From assembly GCF_902459695.1 (NCBI RefSeq), contig NZ_CABPRZ010000002.1, forward strand, positions 310,001 to 374,000: a DNA stretch of 64,000 bases. The letters are read 5' to 3'. This stretch comes from Pandoraea terrae (GTDB taxonomy: Bacteria > Pseudomonadota > Gammaproteobacteria > Burkholderiales > Burkholderiaceae). This document shows, one piece after another, positions 1 to 9,200 of this stretch (positions are counted from its first letter, which is position 1; every line of letters begins with the position of its first letter). The notes beneath the pieces were generated by a model. The model had not been told where the DNA came from. It ran no database searches and saw only the letters and a program-made list of their open reading frames with translations. Made by a program: the position numbers and the translations under genes.

Positions 1-1147
1 ATACCGCCTCGACAATCAGGTCGGCTGCCGCGACATCGGCATACGACGTCGTCACCGAAATCAGCACCATGCGGCGTTCGGCTTCCTCCGCAGCCAATTT
101 GCCGCGCGACACGGTGCGCGCGTAATTCGCGCGAATGGCTTCCCGGCCGCGATCGAGCGCGGCTTGTGTCGTGTCGACCAGCGTGACCGGCAAACCCGCA
201 TTCGCAAATGTCATCGCGATACCGCCGCCCATGGTTCCCGCGCCGATCACGGCGACGCGGTCGATCTTGCGAACCGGCGTGTCGTCGGGGACGTCGGCAA
301 TCTTCGCCGCAGCGCGCTCGCCAAGGAACGCGTGGCGCAACGCCCTGGATTCCGGCGATTGCACCAGGCTGACAAAACACTCGCGTTCAAACTTCAACCC
401 GTCGTCGAACGACTTCGTCAGGGCGGCCTCGATCGACGCGACGCACTTCTGCGGCGCCGGGAAATGCGCCGATTCACGCATGACGCGCTCGCGCGCCGCG
501 TCGATCACCTGCTGCGCGTTGCCCTGCGGATCGTCGAGCGCGCGATCACGCAGACGCGGGTACGGCGCGGGCGAATTTGCCGCCTGCGCTGCAAAGGCCA
601 GCGCGCCCGTCAGCAAATCGCCATCGATCATGCGATCAAACAGCGACGTATCGGCCAATTGCTCAGACTTCACCACCTTGCCGCTGACAACCATGTCGAG
701 CGCGCGCACCAGTCCGACTGCGCGCGGCAAGCGCTGCGTGCCCCCGGCGCCGGGCAAAAGCCCGAGCTTGACTTCCGGCAGTGCAATCTGTGCGCCCGGC
801 ACCGCCACCCGATAGTGGCAACCGAGTGCCAGTTCGAGGCCGCCGCCCATCGCCACTGCGTGGATCGCCGCCACGACCGGCTTCGTACACGTCTCGAGCG
901 CGGCGATGACGTCGACGAGCAGCGGGCTTTGGGTTGCCTTCGGCGTGTTGAATTCGCGAATGTCGGCACCGCCCGAGAACGCGCGGCCGCCGCCGATCAG
1001 CACGATCGCACGAACCTGGGCATCGGCCTGCGCCTGCGTCAGGCCGTCGACAATGCCGGCGCGCGTGGTGTGGCCCAACCCGTTGACGGGCGGGTTCTCG
1101 AGGGTGATGATGGCGACGCCGTCACGCACCTGATACGCGGTACTCAT
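1..1147 (-). CDS. Enoyl-CoA hydratase / 3-hydroxyacyl-CoA dehydrogenase fusion (FadB-like), cut by the window edge
   Basis: The first 382 residues of a multifunctional beta-oxidation protein are visible; the C-terminus lies beyond position 1. Residues 1-190 form an enoyl-CoA hydratase/isomerase domain: oxyanion-hole segment AFSGGADIREF near 56-66, and both hydratase glutamates are present (E105 in MGGGLELALG, E125 in LPEVKLGLLPG). From about residue 297 a Rossmann fold with GAGTMGGGIA begins the NAD-binding part of the 3-hydroxyacyl-CoA dehydrogenase. Family knowledge: hydrates trans-2-enoyl-CoA and oxidises the L-3-hydroxyacyl-CoA in the cytoplasm. The ATG at 1147 starts the hydratase domain at the usual place. 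It is the last gene of a leftward block with an acyl-CoA ligase and a Liv-type importer, which suggests catabolism of an imported acid. Whether it is a FadB- or FadJ-type protein, or serves another acid, cannot be told from the fragment. Confidence 0.92.
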   Translation of the reverse strand, partial: MSTAYQVRDGVAIITLENPPVNGLGHTTRAGIVDGLTQAQADAQVRAIVLIGGGRAFSGGADIREFNTPKATQSPLLVDVIAALETCTKPVVAAIHAVAMGGGLELALGCHYRVAVPGAQIALPEVKLGLLPGAGGTQRLPRAVGLVRALDMVVSGKVVKSEQLADTSLFDRMIDGDLLTGALAFAAQAANSPAPYPRLRDRALDDPQGNAQQVIDAARERVMRESAHFPAPQKCVASIEAALTKSFDDGLKFERECFVSLVQSPESRALRHAFLGERAAAKIADVPDDTPVRKIDRVAVIGAGTMGGGIAMTFANAGLPVTLVDTTQAALDRGREAIRANYARTVSRGKLAAEEAERRMVLISVTTSYADVAAADLIVEAV

Positions 1148-1211
1148 GTCTCTCTTTCCTTGTCGTTCAGCAGATGGGGGATGCCGTGGGGTCCGGTTGC
1201 CGCGATGCATA

Positions 1212-1240
1212 CGGGCACATGGGGGCACATGGGGGCACGG
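1212..1240. repeat. Short 10-bp tandem repeat in the livF-hydratase gap
   Basis: Nearly three copies of the unit GGGGGCACAT lie in the 137-bp gap between livF and the hydratase/dehydrogenase gene. No terminator hairpin is evident. It may be neutral slippage sequence; copy number could vary between strains. Confidence 0.5.
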
Positions 1241-1284
1241 CCTGACGATCGTTCGATTCTAGCGCAGCGGGTGCCCCGCCACCA

Positions 1285-1980
1285 TCAGACTTCAAGCCAT
1301 TCCTTGCGCACTTCCGGTGTCTTTGCGAGATCGTCGGGGGTGCCTTCAAAGCGGATGGCGCCGCGTCCCATCACGGCGACGCGTTGCGCGCATTGCATTG
1401 CGAGCGTCAGTTTCTGCTCGATCAGCAGGATCGCGACGCCATCGTCACGCAATTCACGCAGAATATGGCCAATACGCGCCACGAGCCGAGGGGCAAGGCC
1501 TTCGGTCGGCTCGTCCACGATCAGCAACCCCGGCGCCGCCATCAATGCCCGGCAAACCGCCAGCAGTTGCTGTTCGCCGCCGGAAAGCGCAGCCGCACGC
1601 GTATCGCGGCGCGTCTGCAATTCGGCGAAGCGCCCGTAGGCATCCGCGAGCGTCAACGCGCGCGGCCCCGTGCCCGGGCGCAATCCCAACAGCAGATTCT
1701 GTTCGACCGTCAGCGATCCGAAGACATCGCGCGTCTCCGGAACATAGCCCACGCCGCGACGCGCAATCTCATGCGGCGCGAGCCCGTCGATCCGCTGTCC
1801 TTGCCAGCGGATGCATCCGGTGCGCGCGATCTGCCCCATCACGGCACGCGCCAGGGTCGAGCGCCCTGCACCGTTGCGGCCCAGGACGGCCACGATCTCG
1901 CCGTGCCGCACATCGAGACTGACGCCAGACAGGATGCGGCTGCCGCCGTAACCCGCGTGCAGGTTTTCGATCTCAAGCAT
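1285..1980 (-). CDS. livF: Liv-type ABC transporter ATP-binding protein (LivF)
   Basis: A 231-residue ATPase of the LivF group (E. coli LivF is about 237). Signature LSGGEQQLL and Walker B LLIVDEPTEGLAP are canonical. The Walker A loop reads GRNGAGRST (residues 34-42): Arg40 replaces the Lys that normally contacts the ATP phosphates, see findings. The start at 1980 (MLEIENLHAGYGG) matches family N-termini and overlaps the livG stop by 8 nt; an upstream ATG at 1995 would add five residues. Family role: with LivG it powers import of branched-chain or related amino or carboxylic acids through LivHM. The real substrate is unknown because no binding protein is encoded in the window. Confidence 0.93.
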   Translation of the reverse strand: MLEIENLHAGYGGSRILSGVSLDVRHGEIVAVLGRNGAGRSTLARAVMGQIARTGCIRWQGQRIDGLAPHEIARRGVGYVPETRDVFGSLTVEQNLLLGLRPGTGPRALTLADAYGRFAELQTRRDTRAAALSGGEQQLLAVCRALMAAPGLLIVDEPTEGLAPRLVARIGHILRELRDDGVAILLIEQKLTLAMQCAQRVAVMGRGAIRFEGTPDDLAKTPEVRKEWLEV

Positions 1981-2821
1981 CGTGGTCGCCTCCATCACCC
2001 GGGGCCGCGCCGGTGGCGTCCGGCGGGCCGGCGGGCGCATTGTCGGCGTAGTCGCCGAGGTACGCCGCGCGCACATCCTGATGCGCACGCACACGCTCCG
2101 GCGTATCGCAAGCGATGACGGCGCCGCGCGCCAACACGGCGATGCGGTCCGCCAAGCGGAACACCACGCCCATGTCATGTTCGATGAGCAGCAGCGACCG
2201 GCCGACGCTGAGCGTCCGGATCAGTTCGACAACGCGCACCGATTCGGATTGGCTCATGCCCGCCGTGGGTTCATCGAGCAGCATCACGTCACCGCCGACG
2301 CCCGCGCACAGCCCGATCTCGAGCATGCGCTGTTCGGCATAACTCAAGTGCGCGGCAAGCGTGTCGCGGCGATGCGCCAGCGCAAGCTGATCGAGCAATG
2401 CATCACAAGCCTGCGTCACGTCCGCCAGGGCCCGCATCGGCCGCCAGGGGGTATACCGGTGACCGAGCCGCCACAATACGGCGCATCGCAAATGGTCCAC
2501 GACACTGACCGTCGGAAACAGTTGCGCCGTCTGAAAACTGCGCGTGAGACCAAGCCGGCTGATGGCGTGCGGCGGGCGCCGGGTGATATCGCGCCCGTGT
2601 AGAAACACACTGCCGGCGTCCGCGCGAGAGCGTCCCGAGATCACGTCGAACAGGGTGCTCTTGCCCGCGCCGTTAGGGCCGATCACCGCCAGCCGCTCGC
2701 CGGCCGTCAGCGTCAGGTCGACACCTTGCAGCACGTGCGTGCGTCCGAATCGCTTGTGCACACCGTGCACGCGCAACGCGGCGACCGGACCGGCGGCACT
2801 CATGAAACCGCTGTTCATCAT
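1973..2821 (-). CDS. livG: Liv-type ABC transporter ATP-binding protein (LivG)
   Basis: A 282-residue ATPase. Walker A GPNGAGKST is intact, the signature is LSYAEQRMLEIG, and Walker B is VMLLDEPTAGMS followed by the switch His in LLLIEHDMGVVF, all typical of LivG. The ATG at 2821 overlaps the livM stop as ATGA, implying translational coupling; a second in-frame ATG lies directly after it and a third at 2803. The C-terminal 20 residues are Gly/Ala/Asp rich and probably disordered. It pairs with LivF as the cytoplasmic engine of the importer. Confidence 0.94.
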   Translation of the reverse strand: MMNSGFMSAAGPVAALRVHGVHKRFGRTHVLQGVDLTLTAGERLAVIGPNGAGKSTLFDVISGRSRADAGSVFLHGRDITRRPPHAISRLGLTRSFQTAQLFPTVSVVDHLRCAVLWRLGHRYTPWRPMRALADVTQACDALLDQLALAHRRDTLAAHLSYAEQRMLEIGLCAGVGGDVMLLDEPTAGMSQSESVRVVELIRTLSVGRSLLLIEHDMGVVFRLADRIAVLARGAVIACDTPERVRAHQDVRAAYLGDYADNAPAGPPDATGAAPGDGGDHDA

Positions 2822-4134
2822 GCGCCGCCTCCTGCCGGGCCGGCGGGCGCCGTGGACGCCCTTAGCGCGGCGGCGAGGGCGGGCCACGACAGACGCAACG
2901 CCACGAATCCGGAGATACCGTACGCGGCGGCCAATGCCCACGCCACGGGGTGATGGGCGTCGAACCCGCCAAGCCAGAATGGCGCGTGCGCAACGGTCTC
3001 GACGTCGAGCCGAACGTGGTACGCCATCTCGATCAACGCGACGCCGCCGGCCAGAAGCAACGCCAGTGCGATCACGACCGCCAGATACGGCCGCCACACC
3101 TTCCGCCATCGCCCGACGCGGCATGCGCGCACATGTGCCGCGCCAATCCCGGCAAGGCCGCCCGGCGCAAACACGACCACGACCAGAAACGCGAGGCCGA
3201 GATACAACTGCCAGGCACGCGTCATGCCGGACAGCACAATTGTCGCGAATACGCCGCTCGCCGCGCCGATCAACGGCCCGGCAAAATAGCCCGTACCGCC
3301 GAGCACCGTGAACACGAGCACCGCGCCCGAGCGTTCAAGGCTGAAGGCATCCGCACTGACGAGTTCGAAATTGAGCGCATTGAGTCCGCCGGCGACACCG
3401 GCAAAAAACGTCGCCAGGATCTGCATCCGGTAACGCACCGTGGCGGGCGACGGCCCGAGAAACGCAACGCGCACCTCGTTGTCCCGCACGGCCCGCGCCA
3501 GATAGCCCAGCGGCGTACGCGTGAGACAGTACATGGCCAGCGCGCACACGAACAGCCAGGCGGCGACCAGGAAATACACGTTGCGCTGCGGACCGAGGGT
3601 GAGCCCGAACCACGCGGCGCCCGATGTCCGATCGGCGGCAATGCCCCGCTCGCCGCCGAACCATTCCGGCAGCATCGTGGCGCCGACCCACACGAGTTCG
3701 GCCACACCGAGCGTGATCATCGCGAAAGTCAGGCCTGTGCGCCGCGTCGTCACGAAGCCGAGCGCCGCGCCGCCGAGCGCCCCCGCGAGACCGCCGGCCA
3801 ACGGCACGAGCGCCATCGGGACCGCCCAACCGCCGCCGATCCGATGCATGCACCAGACAGCGGCGAACGCACCGAAGCCTGCATATGTGGCGTGACAAAA
3901 ACTGAGCATGCCGGTCTGCCCGAGCAGCAGATTGAACGACAGCGCCAGAATGCCGGCCGTGCCGATCTGGCAGAGCAGCGTCAAGGACGCGGCCGACGGA
4001 AACAGCCATGGTGCGACGATCAGCGCGAGTGCAAAAGCCATCCACAGCCCCGCTCGCTGGCGGTCACCGGACCGGTTCGCGATGGACGCGCAAAGCGCGC
4101 TGCCGTCAGGAAGGCCACGCGTACGCATGCGCAT
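2818..4134 (-). CDS. livM: Liv-type ABC transporter permease (LivM) with C-terminal membrane extension
   Basis: A 438-residue inner-membrane permease. About ten hydrophobic segments and the family motifs GQTGMLSFCHATYAGFGAF and LARAVRDNEVRVAFLG (EAA-like loop contacting the ATPases) identify LivM. After the normal family end near FAPGGLAGIG there are about 105 extra residues with two more hydrophobic stretches; such extensions exist in some betaproteobacterial LivM proteins (from memory) and their role is unclear. The ATG at 4134 shares one base with the livH stop (TGATG), so I prefer it to the longer upstream frame that would run inside livH. Confidence 0.93.
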   Translation of the reverse strand: MRMRTRGLPDGSALCASIANRSGDRQRAGLWMAFALALIVAPWLFPSAASLTLLCQIGTAGILALSFNLLLGQTGMLSFCHATYAGFGAFAAVWCMHRIGGGWAVPMALVPLAGGLAGALGGAALGFVTTRRTGLTFAMITLGVAELVWVGATMLPEWFGGERGIAADRTSGAAWFGLTLGPQRNVYFLVAAWLFVCALAMYCLTRTPLGYLARAVRDNEVRVAFLGPSPATVRYRMQILATFFAGVAGGLNALNFELVSADAFSLERSGAVLVFTVLGGTGYFAGPLIGAASGVFATIVLSGMTRAWQLYLGLAFLVVVVFAPGGLAGIGAAHVRACRVGRWRKVWRPYLAVVIALALLLAGGVALIEMAYHVRLDVETVAHAPFWLGGFDAHHPVAWALAAAYGISGFVALRLSWPALAAALRASTAPAGPAGGGA

Positions 4135-5102
4135 CAGGCCTCCCGTACGCCAAACAAACCGCGCGGCCGCACCAACAGCACGACGACCATCAACAGGTAC
4201 GGCACGACAGGCGCCAACTGCGTCATTGTCAATTGCCAGAACGGCGCGCTCGCGTGACTCGGAGACGCCCACTCGGGGACGCCGATCAGGCTCGCAAGGT
4301 TGGCGTCGCTTGCCACCGCCCAGGTTTGCAGCACACCGATCAGGATCGACGCGGCGAATGCCCCGGCGAGCGATCCCAGTCCGCCCGCCACCACCACGAC
4401 GAAGATCACGCTGCCGACGGTTGCCGCCATGCCGGGCTCCGTCACCAGCACGTTGCCGCCTGCCGCCCCGGCAAGCGCCGCCAACCCGGCGCCGCAGGCG
4501 AACACGCTGGTGTACAGGCGCGGTACGTCGTACCCCAGCGCCTGGGTCATGGCGGGCTGGGAAAGCGCCGCCTGCATGACGAGCCCGGCACGCGTGGCGC
4601 GCAATCCCAGCGCCAACGCGGCCGCAATCGCCAGCGCCAGCGCCATGATGAATACGCGATACGCCGGCAACGCCAACCCGAAAAAGGGAACGAGCACGCC
4701 TTCAAACAGGCCCGGCACGCGATAGTCGACCGGTCCGCGGCCCCAGATCAATTGCACCACTTCGACGAGGACATACGCCAGCCCGAACGTGGCAAGCAAT
4801 TCCGCCAGCGCGCCGCGCGCGCGCAAATGCCGCAGCACATGACGCTCGAAGACCCCGCCGCCAAGACCGACGAGCAGGGGCGCCCCGACCAGCGCCGGCC
4901 AGAACCCCACCACCGCGGACAGCGTGTACGCGAAGTACGCGCCGAGCATGTAGAAAGTCGCGTGCGCGAAGTTCAGTACCCCGAGCATGCTGAAGATCAG
5001 CGTTAGTCCGCTCGACAGCATGAACAGCAGCAGCCCGTAGCTCACGCCATTGGCGAACATGACGCCCAGTGTGAAGTCGAGCGAAGCGCCCATCGAATCC
5101 AC
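4134..5102 (-). CDS. livH: Liv-type ABC transporter permease (LivH)
   Basis: A 322-residue inner-membrane permease with about eight hydrophobic helices and LivH motifs such as MLGVLNFAHATFYMLGAYFAY and the C-terminal LVRPRGLFG. I choose the GTG at 5102 because AGGGAG lies 5 nt upstream; the in-frame ATG at 5093 would leave a 14-nt spacing. It is the first gene of livHMGF, whose members overlap by 1-8 nt and must be co-translated. No periplasmic binding protein precedes it, so the importer must borrow one encoded elsewhere. Confidence 0.93.
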   Translation of the reverse strand: MDSMGASLDFTLGVMFANGVSYGLLLFMLSSGLTLIFSMLGVLNFAHATFYMLGAYFAYTLSAVVGFWPALVGAPLLVGLGGGVFERHVLRHLRARGALAELLATFGLAYVLVEVVQLIWGRGPVDYRVPGLFEGVLVPFFGLALPAYRVFIMALALAIAAALALGLRATRAGLVMQAALSQPAMTQALGYDVPRLYTSVFACGAGLAALAGAAGGNVLVTEPGMAATVGSVIFVVVVAGGLGSLAGAFAASILIGVLQTWAVASDANLASLIGVPEWASPSHASAPFWQLTMTQLAPVVPYLLMVVVLLVRPRGLFGVREA

Positions 5103-5205
5103 TCGTTCTCCCTTGACGACCGCCGCATCGCAGCCGGCACAGCGGCACGCCCACCGTGCACGGGCATGCCCTGAGCCATGATGCGGGATCCATGATCAGG
5201 GCGTC

Positions 5206-5211
5206 ATTATA
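5206..5211 (-). promoter_or_regulatory. Candidate -10 box for livHMGF
   Basis: A perfect TATAAT on the minus strand, about 105 nt upstream of livH in the 221-bp gap after the acyl-CoA ligase. No good -35 hexamer is seen 16-18 bp upstream, so it would be activator dependent or a chance match. Confidence 0.35.
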
Positions 5212-5323
5212 GGGGGACGATCCCCGCCGCGGCGCATGCAACCGTCGTTTTCATCCGCGCGCCCGCACGCGGCATGCGGCGGTGTCCGAAATAGCGTGCG
5301 GCACACGCAGGCCGGCGATCGTG

Positions 5324-6949
5324 TCAACCGGGTGTGTAGTCCTGGAAACGTTCGCGCAGCTTGAGCTTGAGCATCTTGCCCGTCGCGGTATGGGGAATTT
5401 CGTCGACAAACACGACGTCGTCCGGAATCCACCACTTGGCGACCCGCCCCTGGAAGAACGCGAGCATCGCTTCGCGCGTCAGCGTCGCGCCCGGCTTGCG
5501 GACGATCACCAGCAACGGCCGCTCTTCCCACTTCGGATGCTTGACAGCGATGCAGGCCGCCTCGTGCACCTCGGGGTGCGCCATGGCGACATTCTCGACC
5601 TCGATCGAACTGATCCACTCCCCGCCCGACTTGATCACGTCCTTGCTGCGATCGGTGATCTGCACATAGCCGTCCGGGTCGATCGTCGCCACGTCGCCGG
5701 TGGGAAACCAGCCGTCGACAAGCGGCGAACCATCGGTACGGAAATAGCGGTCGATGACCCACGGCCCGCGCGCGTAGAGGTCGCCGAACGCGCGGCCGTC
5801 CCAGGGAAGTTCGTCACCTTCGGGCCCGACAATCTTCAGGTCGACACCGAAGACTGCGCTCCCCTGCTTCTCCAGGATGTGCTGCTGCGCTTCGGGCGGC
5901 AAGCCGCGATGCTTCGCTCGCAGGTGGCACAGCGTACCCAACGGCGACATTTCGCTCATGCCCCAGGCGTGAATGACACGCACGCCGTAGTCTTTCTCGA
6001 ACGACGTCAGCATGGCCGGCGGGCAGGCCGAGCCGCCGATGACCGTGCGCTCGAGCGTGGAAAAGCGCGCGCCGATCGACCGCATATGGGTCAGCAGGCC
6101 GAGCCATACCGTCGGCACGCCAGCGGAGAAAGTCACGCCTTCCGCCTCGAACAAGTCGAACAGCGATTTGCCGTCGAGGTCCTTGCCGGGGAACACGAGC
6201 TTGGCGCCCGTGAGCGCCGCCGCATACGGGATGCCCCACGCGTTGACGTGGAACATCGGCACCACCGGCAGCACCGCGTCGTGCGACGCAATGGCCATCG
6301 AATCGGGCAAGGCGGCGGCATAGGCATGCAGCACGGTCGAGCGGTGACTGTAGAGCACGCCTTTCGGGTTGCCGGTCGTGCCCGACGTATAGCAAAGCCC
6401 CGACGCCGTATTTTCGTCGAACGACGGCCACGCGAGCCGGCCGTCCTGCGCGTCGATCAGGTCCTCGTAGCACAGCAGGTCGATCGGACTGGCGGGCATA
6501 TGCGCACGGTCCGTCATCGCGATCCAGCCGCGCACGCCCGGACATTGGGGCGCGAGCGACTCGACCAGCGGCAGGAAGGTGGTATCGAACGCGACGAACC
6601 GGTCTTCCGCGTGATTGATGATGTATGCGATCTGCTCGGGAAAGAGGCGCGGATTGACCGTATGCACCACGCTGCCCATGCCGGAGACGGCGTAATAGGT
6701 CTCGAAGTGACGGTAGCCGTTCCACGCCAGCGTCCCGACGCGCTCCCCCAGCCCTACGCCCAATGCGCCGAACGCTTGCGCGAGTTGGCGAGCCCGCTGT
6801 TCGGCGTCCCGGTACGTGTAACGATGGATATCGCCTTCGATCCGGCGGGACACGATCTCCGTGTCGCCATGGTGCCGGGCGGCGTGCGTCAACAGCGAGG
6901 AAATGAGGAGCGGGACGCCCATCATCTGACCAAGGATCGGAATGGCCAT
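5324..6949 (-). CDS. Acyl-CoA ligase (AMP-forming; 3-(methylthio)propionyl-CoA ligase / fatty-acyl-CoA synthetase group)
   Basis: A 541-residue ANL-superfamily enzyme that would adenylate a carboxylic acid with ATP and transfer the acyl group to CoA. Visible motifs: phosphate-binding loop YTSGTTGNPKGVLYSHRS, AWGMSEMSPLG in the acyl-adenylate pocket, WFPTGDVATIDPDGY hinge region, SGGEWISSIEVEN, and the catalytic lysine near the C-terminus in HTATGKMLKLKLRERF. The N-terminal GQMMGVPLLISSLLTHAARHHGDTE-type sequence resembles the group annotated DmdB or medium/long-chain ligases; the true substrate is not determinable. Start ATG 6949 has GGAGA 8 nt upstream, better than the longer frame to 7072. 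It precedes livHMGF on the same strand, which links ligation to uptake. Confidence 0.93.
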   Translation of the reverse strand: MAIPILGQMMGVPLLISSLLTHAARHHGDTEIVSRRIEGDIHRYTYRDAEQRARQLAQAFGALGVGLGERVGTLAWNGYRHFETYYAVSGMGSVVHTVNPRLFPEQIAYIINHAEDRFVAFDTTFLPLVESLAPQCPGVRGWIAMTDRAHMPASPIDLLCYEDLIDAQDGRLAWPSFDENTASGLCYTSGTTGNPKGVLYSHRSTVLHAYAAALPDSMAIASHDAVLPVVPMFHVNAWGIPYAAALTGAKLVFPGKDLDGKSLFDLFEAEGVTFSAGVPTVWLGLLTHMRSIGARFSTLERTVIGGSACPPAMLTSFEKDYGVRVIHAWGMSEMSPLGTLCHLRAKHRGLPPEAQQHILEKQGSAVFGVDLKIVGPEGDELPWDGRAFGDLYARGPWVIDRYFRTDGSPLVDGWFPTGDVATIDPDGYVQITDRSKDVIKSGGEWISSIEVENVAMAHPEVHEAACIAVKHPKWEERPLLVIVRKPGATLTREAMLAFFQGRVAKWWIPDDVVFVDEIPHTATGKMLKLKLRERFQDYTPG

Positions 6950-7194
6950 GCGTTGAATCTCCAAGTTGTCGTACGAAGTCCGCACCGGGTGCGGAACGAC
7001 CAGCGGGATTGCCATCGCGGGCGGAGGCTGCCACCTGACAACGATTCTTGACGCCGCGGGGCGACCGGTCAATCACCATCGATTGTGCGTCGCAGCATGC
7101 TGCGCAGCGGACCGGCGGGCTCCGGCGCCGGACGATGTTCAGCGCGTCGCGTCCCCCTCAAGTAAAATGGGCCATCATCCAAAGGAAGGTCCTC

Positions 7195-8727
7195 ATGCCG
7201 TCAACCGCAGGCGCTCCGAACGCGTCCGGCACCCAGCTGCCGCGCGCTGCGCCGCCGTTCGCCCCGCTGTCCCTGTCCAACCGTTTCGCGCAACTCGGCG
7301 AGGCGTTCTTCACGCGGCTGCCGCCGCAGCCGTTACCCGACCCTTATCTGGTCGGCTTCTCGCCCGAAGCTGCGCAGCTGGTGGGCTTGCCGCCCGAGGC
7401 GGCGCACGATCCGGCGTTCGTCGAGACATTTACCGGCAATCGTCCACTCGAGGGCGGCGACACGCTTGCGAGCGTCTATTCCGGCCACCAGTTCGGCGTC
7501 TGGGCGGGGCAACTCGGCGACGGCCGCGCGTTGCTGCTCGGCGAGGCGGACACGGCCGCCGGACATTGGGAAATCCAACTCAAGGGCAGCGGATTGACGC
7601 CCTACTCTCGCATGGGCGACGGCCGCGCTGTCCTGCGCTCGTCGATTCGCGAATTCCTGTGTTCGGAAGCGATGTTCCACCTGGGCGTGCCGACAACCCG
7701 CGCGCTGTGCGTGACCGGCGCCGATGCACCGGTACGGCGCGAAACCATCGAGACGGCAGCCGTTGTCACGCGCCTGTCGCCGAGTTTCATCCGCTTCGGG
7801 CACTTCGAGCACTTCTATGCGGCGGAGCGCATCGATGATCTGCAGCGCCTCGCCGATTTCGTCATCGACGGGCACTACCCGCAATGCCGTGACGCCGCGA
7901 ATCCTTACCTTTCGTTGCTCGCCGCCGTGTGCAATGCGACGGCTGACATGGTGGCGCATTGGCAAGCCGTCGGCTTCTGCCACGGTGTGATGAATACGGA
8001 CAACATGTCCATTCTCGGCCTGACGATCGATTACGGCCCGTTCGGCTTCCTGGACGGATTCAACGCCAACCACATCTGCAACCACTCCGACACGCAGGGC
8101 CGCTACGCCTATCAGGCGCAACCGAATGTCGCGTACTGGAACCTGTTCTGCCTCGCGCAGGCGCTTTTGCCCTTGTTCGGCGAAGGCCAGGCGGCGGTGG
8201 AAGCCGCGCAGGAAGTGCTGCCCGTCTACAAGACGCGTTTTGCAGGCCAAATCGATCTGCGAATGCGCGCCAAACTTGGCCTGCGCGAATCGCATGCGGG
8301 CGACGAAGCGCTGATCAACCGCCTGTTCCGCCTGATGCATGAAGGCCGCGTGGATTTCACCCGCCTGTTCCGGCAACTCGCCGAATTGCGCATGGCCGAT
8401 CCGTCGCACGATGCCCCGGTGCGCGACATGTTCATCGACCGGCCCGGCTTCGATGCATGGGCCGCCGACTATCGCGCCCGCTTGCAGGCCGAGGCGGGCA
8501 GCGACGCCGAACGCCGCACCGCCATGCGGCGCGTCAACCCGAAATATGTGCTGCGCAACCATCTGGCCGAAATCGCCATTCGGCATGCGAATGAGAAGGA
8601 TTTTTCCGAGGTTGAAACGCTGCGCCGCGTACTGATGCGCCCGTACGACGATCAGCCCGAGTTCGAGCGCTACGCCGACCTGCCGCCCGACTGGGCCGGC
8701 CAGCTCGAGGTGAGCTGCTCGTCATGA
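7195..8727 (+). CDS. selO: Protein adenylyltransferase SelO (YdiU)
   Basis: A 510-residue SelO/YdiU pseudokinase-fold enzyme that, from family knowledge, AMPylates Ser/Thr/Tyr of proteins and takes part in oxidative-stress responses. Visible motifs: [20 protein letters not shown] (nucleotide-binding Lys and Arg), [23 protein letters not shown], and the catalytic/metal segments [25 protein letters not shown]. Bacterial forms lack the C-terminal selenocysteine of animals; this one ends with two serines. ATG 7195 has AGGAAGG 5 nt upstream. The stop overlaps an ATG near msrB, so the two genes, both redox-related, are probably co-transcribed. Confidence 0.96.
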   Translation: MPSTAGAPNASGTQLPRAAPPFAPLSLSNRFAQLGEAFFTRLPPQPLPDPYLVGFSPEAAQLVGLPPEAAHDPAFVETFTGNRPLEGGDTLASVYSGHQFGVWAGQLGDGRALLLGEADTAAGHWEIQLKGSGLTPYSRMGDGRAVLRSSIREFLCSEAMFHLGVPTTRALCVTGADAPVRRETIETAAVVTRLSPSFIRFGHFEHFYAAERIDDLQRLADFVIDGHYPQCRDAANPYLSLLAAVCNATADMVAHWQAVGFCHGVMNTDNMSILGLTIDYGPFGFLDGFNANHICNHSDTQGRYAYQAQPNVAYWNLFCLAQALLPLFGEGQAAVEAAQEVLPVYKTRFAGQIDLRMRAKLGLRESHAGDEALINRLFRLMHEGRVDFTRLFRQLAELRMADPSHDAPVRDMFIDRPGFDAWAADYRARLQAEAGSDAERRTAMRRVNPKYVLRNHLAEIAIRHANEKDFSEVETLRRVLMRPYDDQPEFERYADLPPDWAGQLEVSCSS

Positions 8728-8753
8728 CACAAATTCCCCGCCAGGAGACAACC

Positions 8754-9200
8754 ATGAGCAAAGTGGAGAAAAGCGACGCCGAATGGCGCTCCCAACTCGA
8801 CGACGTCGAATATCAGGTCACGCGCCATGCCGCGACCGAGCGCGCCTTCACCGGCCGCTATTGGGACCATTGGGAGAATGGCACCTACCGCTGCATCTGT
8901 TGTGGGGCGCCGCTGTTCGAGTCCACCGACAAGTTCGACGCCGGCTGCGGCTGGCCGAGCTATGCGAAGCCGATCGAAAAATCGGGCATCGAGGAAGTCA
9001 TGGACTACACCCACGGCATGGTGCGCGTCGAAGTGCGTTGTCGGAACTGCGACGCTCACCTGGGGCACGTTTTCGAGGATGGCCCTGCGCCAACCGGTCT
9101 GCGCTATTGCATCAACTCGGCGTCGCTGGCCTTTGACGACAACGCGAAAATGCCGGCGAGCGAGGCGGGCAAAACGCCCGGCGACGGCGAGAAGGACTGA
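8754..9200 (+). CDS. msrB: Peptide methionine-R-sulfoxide reductase MsrB
   Basis: A 148-residue MsrB that reduces methionine-R-sulfoxide in proteins. The structural zinc is held by two CxxC pairs (C47/C50 and C96/C99). The catalytic Cys119 sits in RYCINSASL, and the family segments GCGWPSY and [10 protein letters not shown] are intact. I choose ATG 8754, which has AGGAG 6 nt upstream; an alternative ATG at 8724 overlaps the selO stop and would add ten residues. Probably forms an oxidative-stress operon with selO. Confidence 0.97.
   Translation: MSKVEKSDAEWRSQLDDVEYQVTRHAATERAFTGRYWDHWENGTYRCICCGAPLFESTDKFDAGCGWPSYAKPIEKSGIEEVMDYTHGMVRVEVRCRNCDAHLGHVFEDGPAPTGLRYCINSASLAFDDNAKMPASEAGKTPGDGEKD

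Noticed and set aside
164-1639. Plus-strand frame over the hydratase gene and livF
   Set aside because: Antisense to two well-supported genes, with Arg/His-rich composition.
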